Both the position numbers and the translations under genes were made by a program. A stretch of 64,000 nucleotides of DNA from Caenorhabditis elegans (lineage: Eukaryota; Nematoda; Chromadorea; Rhabditida; Rhabditidae): positions 11,404,501 to 11,468,500 of the forward strand of contig NC_003280.10 of NCBI RefSeq assembly GCF_000002985.6, read 5' to 3'. Below are positions 60,397 to 64,000 of this stretch, piece after piece. The notes under the pieces were generated by a model. That model saw only the letters and a program-made list of their open reading frames with translations, was not told where the DNA came from and did no database searches. The stretch's first letter is position 1. Each line of letters begins with the position of its first letter.

Positions 60397-63300
60397 ATGG
60401 ACACGAAACATCCTCCGGATCCATCAGGTCCATCAGATCCCAACATAAATCTTGGAGAATTCGAAGATCCGGTGGATGGCTATGCCGATGATGACCTTCT
60501 CACACCGGATGACCTAAGCGGTAAGTGGAATAATAATTATTGATATTTAATTTAATAGAAAACTGGTTTATTTCAGTAAGTGTCACTGGAATGACGCCAT
60601 CTCGATCGTTTCTGGAAACTGAAGAATTCGAGACAGAGCTTGGAGGTGTTGAACCGTTCGAAGATCTTTTCAACGACATATCAGCTCACGAAATTATTCA
60701 AGTAATTGCTGATGGGGATCGAGTTGGAAGGTAAATTAATTTGAATCCAAAAATTAATTATCTTTTTTGTTTTAATGAATCATAGTTTGCAGGCCAATTG
60801 TTGTCGTATATGCTTATCGGCTCCCATCAAGCAAGGAAATAGATCATGCCAGACTTCTACAGTATTTGGTACAAATTATTGATAAGGTTGGGAATTTTTA
60901 ATAAATATAATATTTTGATAAAAATAAAATTTGCAATTTTCCAGATCGTTGACCAAGACTACACAATTGTCTATTTTCACTATGGCCTACGAAGTCACAA
61001 CAAACCACCGGTACGGTGGCTGTTCCAGGCTTACAAACAACTTGATCGTAGGTAAGTATTTGAATTCAATTCATCTCTTCTCTTTCAAAAAAACCGGTTT
61101 CCAGATTCAAAAAGAACCTGAAAGCGCTCTACGTAGTGCATCCAACACGATTCATCCGCATTATCTTCTCGCTGTTCAAAGGTTTCATATCGAGCAAGTT
61201 TGAGAACAAGTTCCACTATGTCATGTGTATAGACGAGCTGGAGAACGCACTTTCAGTGGCAAGGTTCGTTTTTTCTTTTCTTATTTTTTAATTTTTTAAA
61301 TTGTTATAAAAAAGATTATTTTCAGATTAAATCTTCCAAGTCCAATTCGAGATCATGATAAATCATTTTCAACTCAATCAAATCGACCTGAAACACCACC
61401 AGCTCAACCTCTGCCAACACAACAGTTTGGAGTTCCTCTCGAGTTGTAAGTCTTTATTCAATACAGTTCAAAAATGTCTAAAAACTAAAAAGAGTTCATA
61501 GTTTTTGTCCTGTTTGAACAACTGCTTTTCCCAAATTTGTTGAACGAAGCTGAAATTTAAAAGATATGTCAGAAAAAAAATATGCACAAATACCTCGGAA
61601 GTGAATTCCAATGTCCGTTTGGTTTCGGCAACATCACGAGGATTCGCATGAGCAATGAACATTGTTTTCGACGATCCTGCACCCAAATACTCGCGAAGCA
61701 CCATTGTGAGCTTACTGTCACGATATGGAACATGCGACATCTTCGTCATTTGAGCTCGGATGCATTTTTTCAAAGTGCTCAAGCTCTGGTTGATGTTTGT
61801 GAGCTCGGTGAACTGCTTCCCACGAGCTTGCGTCTCCTTCGCCCGTTCGGAACCAGCCAAGTCCACCAAGTTGAGACAGCATTGAACCATCTCACCAGAG
61901 GCGTTTTGCCCATCAACGAAGATTTGGAAAATTGCATGAGATCTAGATGAATGCTCATTAGATGCTGTTGAAGCTACGGATCTTTGCGAATCGGCAAGAT
62001 TCAGAATCACATCAACGTCGGAGATGTTTCCTATTTCGATTTTCTTCAGTCCAACTACATTCGTCTTCGATCCATTTATCTTTACCTGCAAAATATTGAA
62101 AATACAGATAATAAGATGAGATTATCTAACCTCCAACTTCTGCTTCCCATCCAACAAATCATAGACTTCTTCGTTATAAACTTCAATGAAGGATGCTTGG
62201 AATTTGTAGTTCCAACCAATCATCGCAAGATCTCTCTTTGATTGCTCCAGCATAAATCGAATAGCACGTGGAATGACTCCTTCCGAATCAGCACTATCTT
62301 CTCCTCGCATCGTGAAAGTCTTTCCACTTCCAGTTGGTCCGTAGGCGATGAGACACACATTTTTTCCATGAAGCGCACACATGATCAACTCCTTGATCTC
62401 ACCGAAAACTCCGGATTGGGCGGTCGGAGGAAAGAAGACGTGCTCGAAACTGTAGGTGTTGGATTGGCCGGTGGTCTGAAAATATGTGCTTTAAACTTGA
62501 AGTATTAAAATCAAAAATTCGTACCTGCTGGAGTTGAACCTCATTTTGTGAGATGATGCTAAAGTTGGAAGATCCATCTCTCTCAAAATCTCTAACACGG
62601 ATTGCCACGCGAATTTGGCCACGAAGATCAACAACTTCATCGTTGAGTTCACGAATGATGGCGTCCTTTTCAGCCATTTGGGTTTTAAAACAGTTGATAA
62701 GCTTCAGCTTTTCACGTTTCAAAGTTCGATTCTCCTGAATCAGCCTGTCATTTTCCATGTCTTTCTCCTTATTGTCATCTTCCAACTGCCGAAGTTTCAA
62801 CTTAAGATCCGCCAATTCATTTCTCAAAGTCTTCACTTTTTGATCTTCAACTCTGGATACATCAGCGCAAGATGCTGACGGGAAAAGTGCCGATTCACGT
62901 CGTAGCACCTTATTCTGATTCTTTGCTTTATGCAATTGATTCTCGAGTTTTGGAATTGTGGCGGTTTTTCTCTCCAATTGCGCGATTTGATGTTTTAAAT
63001 CATTAGTATGATTGTTATAAAAGTCTGAAATTATTATATATATATATAAACTAAAAATATTAAAAAATATAACAACTCACCATTTTTTATACGAACACCG
63101 TCCATTTGATTCGAACACCGACCAGTGAAAGATTCGGAAATAAATTCTAAATTCTAAACTCTAAGAAAATTCTTTTTTTTTTATTTAGAATTTTTTTTTT
63201 CCAATAAATTTCCCACGTTTTCCCAGAAATGTCATTCAAACGTGATTTTTATAAACTAAATTAATTAAATAAATAAATTAATTAATATTAAGATAAACAA

Positions 63301-64000
63301 ATTTTCAGCATCCTGTCTCACTGTGGTGGAAACATCCCTCCAATCGTTGACCAGCTCATCGAGTATCTGGAAGCTCACGCGTTGACAATGGAAGGAGTTT
63401 TCAGGAAAAGTGCTAATATTGGAAGTATAAAGAGGCTACAGGATAGAATTAATAAAGGTATTTAATAGGCTAGGAAATTGAATTTTGATTTTGATTTTAA
63501 TTTTAAATATTTGTTTCAGGCGAAAAAATTGATTTCGAAAATGATCCAGAGTACAAGGACAACGAATACGTGGCTTCCCTGCATGCTTCTGTACTTTTGA
63601 AGACGTTCTTCAGGAGCCTCGGAGAGCCCCTAACGACCAATAGGCTTTATCCGAAACTTGCGGCTCTTTCAGGTGAGAAAATATTTAAAGTCAATTGAAA
63701 ACAGTGTTTATTTAATATCTGAATCTTTCAGAAGTATCGAAAACCGAGAAAAGCGCCGCCGTGAAAGAATTTGTGAAGCTTCTGCCTCGTGAAAACTACA
63801 TTCTTCTGAAAACAGTCATCAAATTCCTAACTCGAGTCGCCGAAAACAGCAAAGTGAATCTGATGACTGCAAACAATTTGAGTGTCGTTTTCGGTCCAAA
63901 TTTGACGTGGCCAACGGATCAAGAAGTGCCGATTTCTCAATTGAATAACCTCAATAACTTCTGCTATAAATTAATTGTGGATTATGATTCAGTATTTGAT
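60397..64000 (+). CDS. rga-1: RhoGAP with BCH/Sec14 domain (partial, runs off the window)
   Basis: Nine exons are visible: 60397-60520, 60577-60730, 60793-60886, 60945-61051, 61105-61263, 61326-61445, 63309-63457, 63520-63672 and 63732 to the edge, giving 443 residues so far. After an acidic/Pro N-terminus, a BCH (Sec14-like) domain spans about 65-215 (IVDQDYTIVYFHYGL; YVVHPTRFIRIIFSLFKGF). A Pro-rich linker follows (RPETPPAQPLPTQ), then the RhoGAP domain from about 253. The arginine finger is intact (MEGVFRKSANIG, Arg 285), as is NLSVVFGPNLTWP. It resembles human ARHGAP1/8. It stimulates GTP hydrolysis by Rho-family GTPases. The 1.86-kb intron 6 contains klp-17 on the other strand. Confidence 0.95.
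61496..63105 (-). CDS. klp-17: Kinesin-14 (C-terminal motor) nested in an rga-1 intron
   Basis: Five exons (63081-63105, 62525-63024, 62131-62475, 61594-62085, 61496-61549) give 471 residues. A short coiled-coil neck (about 10-150, VKTLRNELADLKLKLRQLED) precedes a C-terminal motor domain. Motor motifs are intact: P-loop GPTGSGKT (221-228), switch I NEHSSRSH, switch II VDLAGSE, and the kinesin-14 style N-terminal linker before GQIRVAIRVRDF. Such motors move to microtubule minus ends and act in spindle function. The stalk is short for the family. The whole gene lies inside the 1.86-kb intron 6 of rga-1, on the opposite strand. Confidence 0.95.

Noticed and set aside
1-64000. CRISPR arrays, bacterial operons, prophage or integron features
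   Set aside because: The window is nematode nuclear DNA with spliceosomal introns; the short tandem array present is a minisatellite without spacers.

Overview
This window is from a nematode, almost certainly Caenorhabditis elegans (chromosome II, the region of clones VW02B12L and W02B12). It is AT-rich and full of short introns ending in TTTTCAG. Several conserved genes read out cleanly after splicing: vha-6, ebp-2, rsp-1, rsp-2, aars-1, klp-17 and rga-1. Exon joins were chosen by hand from GT/AG sites and reading-frame phase. The gene models are predictions made without transcript data, but every fully modelled multi-exon CDS sums to a whole number of codons.

Layout, left to right. 1-5.6 kb is AT-rich and holds only a weak CUB-like open segment. 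5.6-7.4 kb (+) ends a small basic protein. 7.96-11.16 kb (-) encodes a secreted/membrane DOMON plus cytochrome b561 protein. 13.8-18.9 kb and 20.8-25.8 kb (+) are two large paralogues in tandem with signal peptides, EGF-like modules, two degenerate vWA folds and a hydrophobic tail; a 20-bp minisatellite lies between them. 26-30.5 kb holds a decayed minus-strand coding relic and two single-exon coiled-coil paralogues separated by a hairpin repeat. 30.8-33.9 kb (-) is the V-ATPase a subunit vha-6 with an intestinal GATA-type site upstream. 34.8-35.6 kb (-) is a truncated phosphatase-like gene lacking its catalytic Cys. 36.45-38.06 kb is a 1.6-kb near-perfect palindrome whose arms carry tRNA-like pol III boxes.

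The right half is gene-dense: ebp-2, an adbp-1-like gene and a His-rich secreted protein are spaced like an operon (38.2-44.3 kb, +). Then come a GDSL phospholipase-B-like enzyme (+), the head-to-head SR splicing factors rsp-2 (-) and rsp-1 (+), a tailed carboxylesterase (-), alanyl-tRNA synthetase aars-1 (-), and rga-1 (BCH/Sec14 plus RhoGAP, +), which runs off the right edge. The kinesin-14 gene klp-17 lies on the opposite strand inside a large rga-1 intron.

The genes serve ordinary cell functions (acidification, microtubules, splicing, translation, Rho signalling, lipid/ester hydrolysis) plus a lineage-specific extracellular set. The least explained items are the palindrome with tRNA-like arms, the vWA/EGF pair, the pseudo-phosphatase fragment, the coiled-coil pair and a possible poison exon in rsp-1. 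I did not find a clearly novel multi-gene system.
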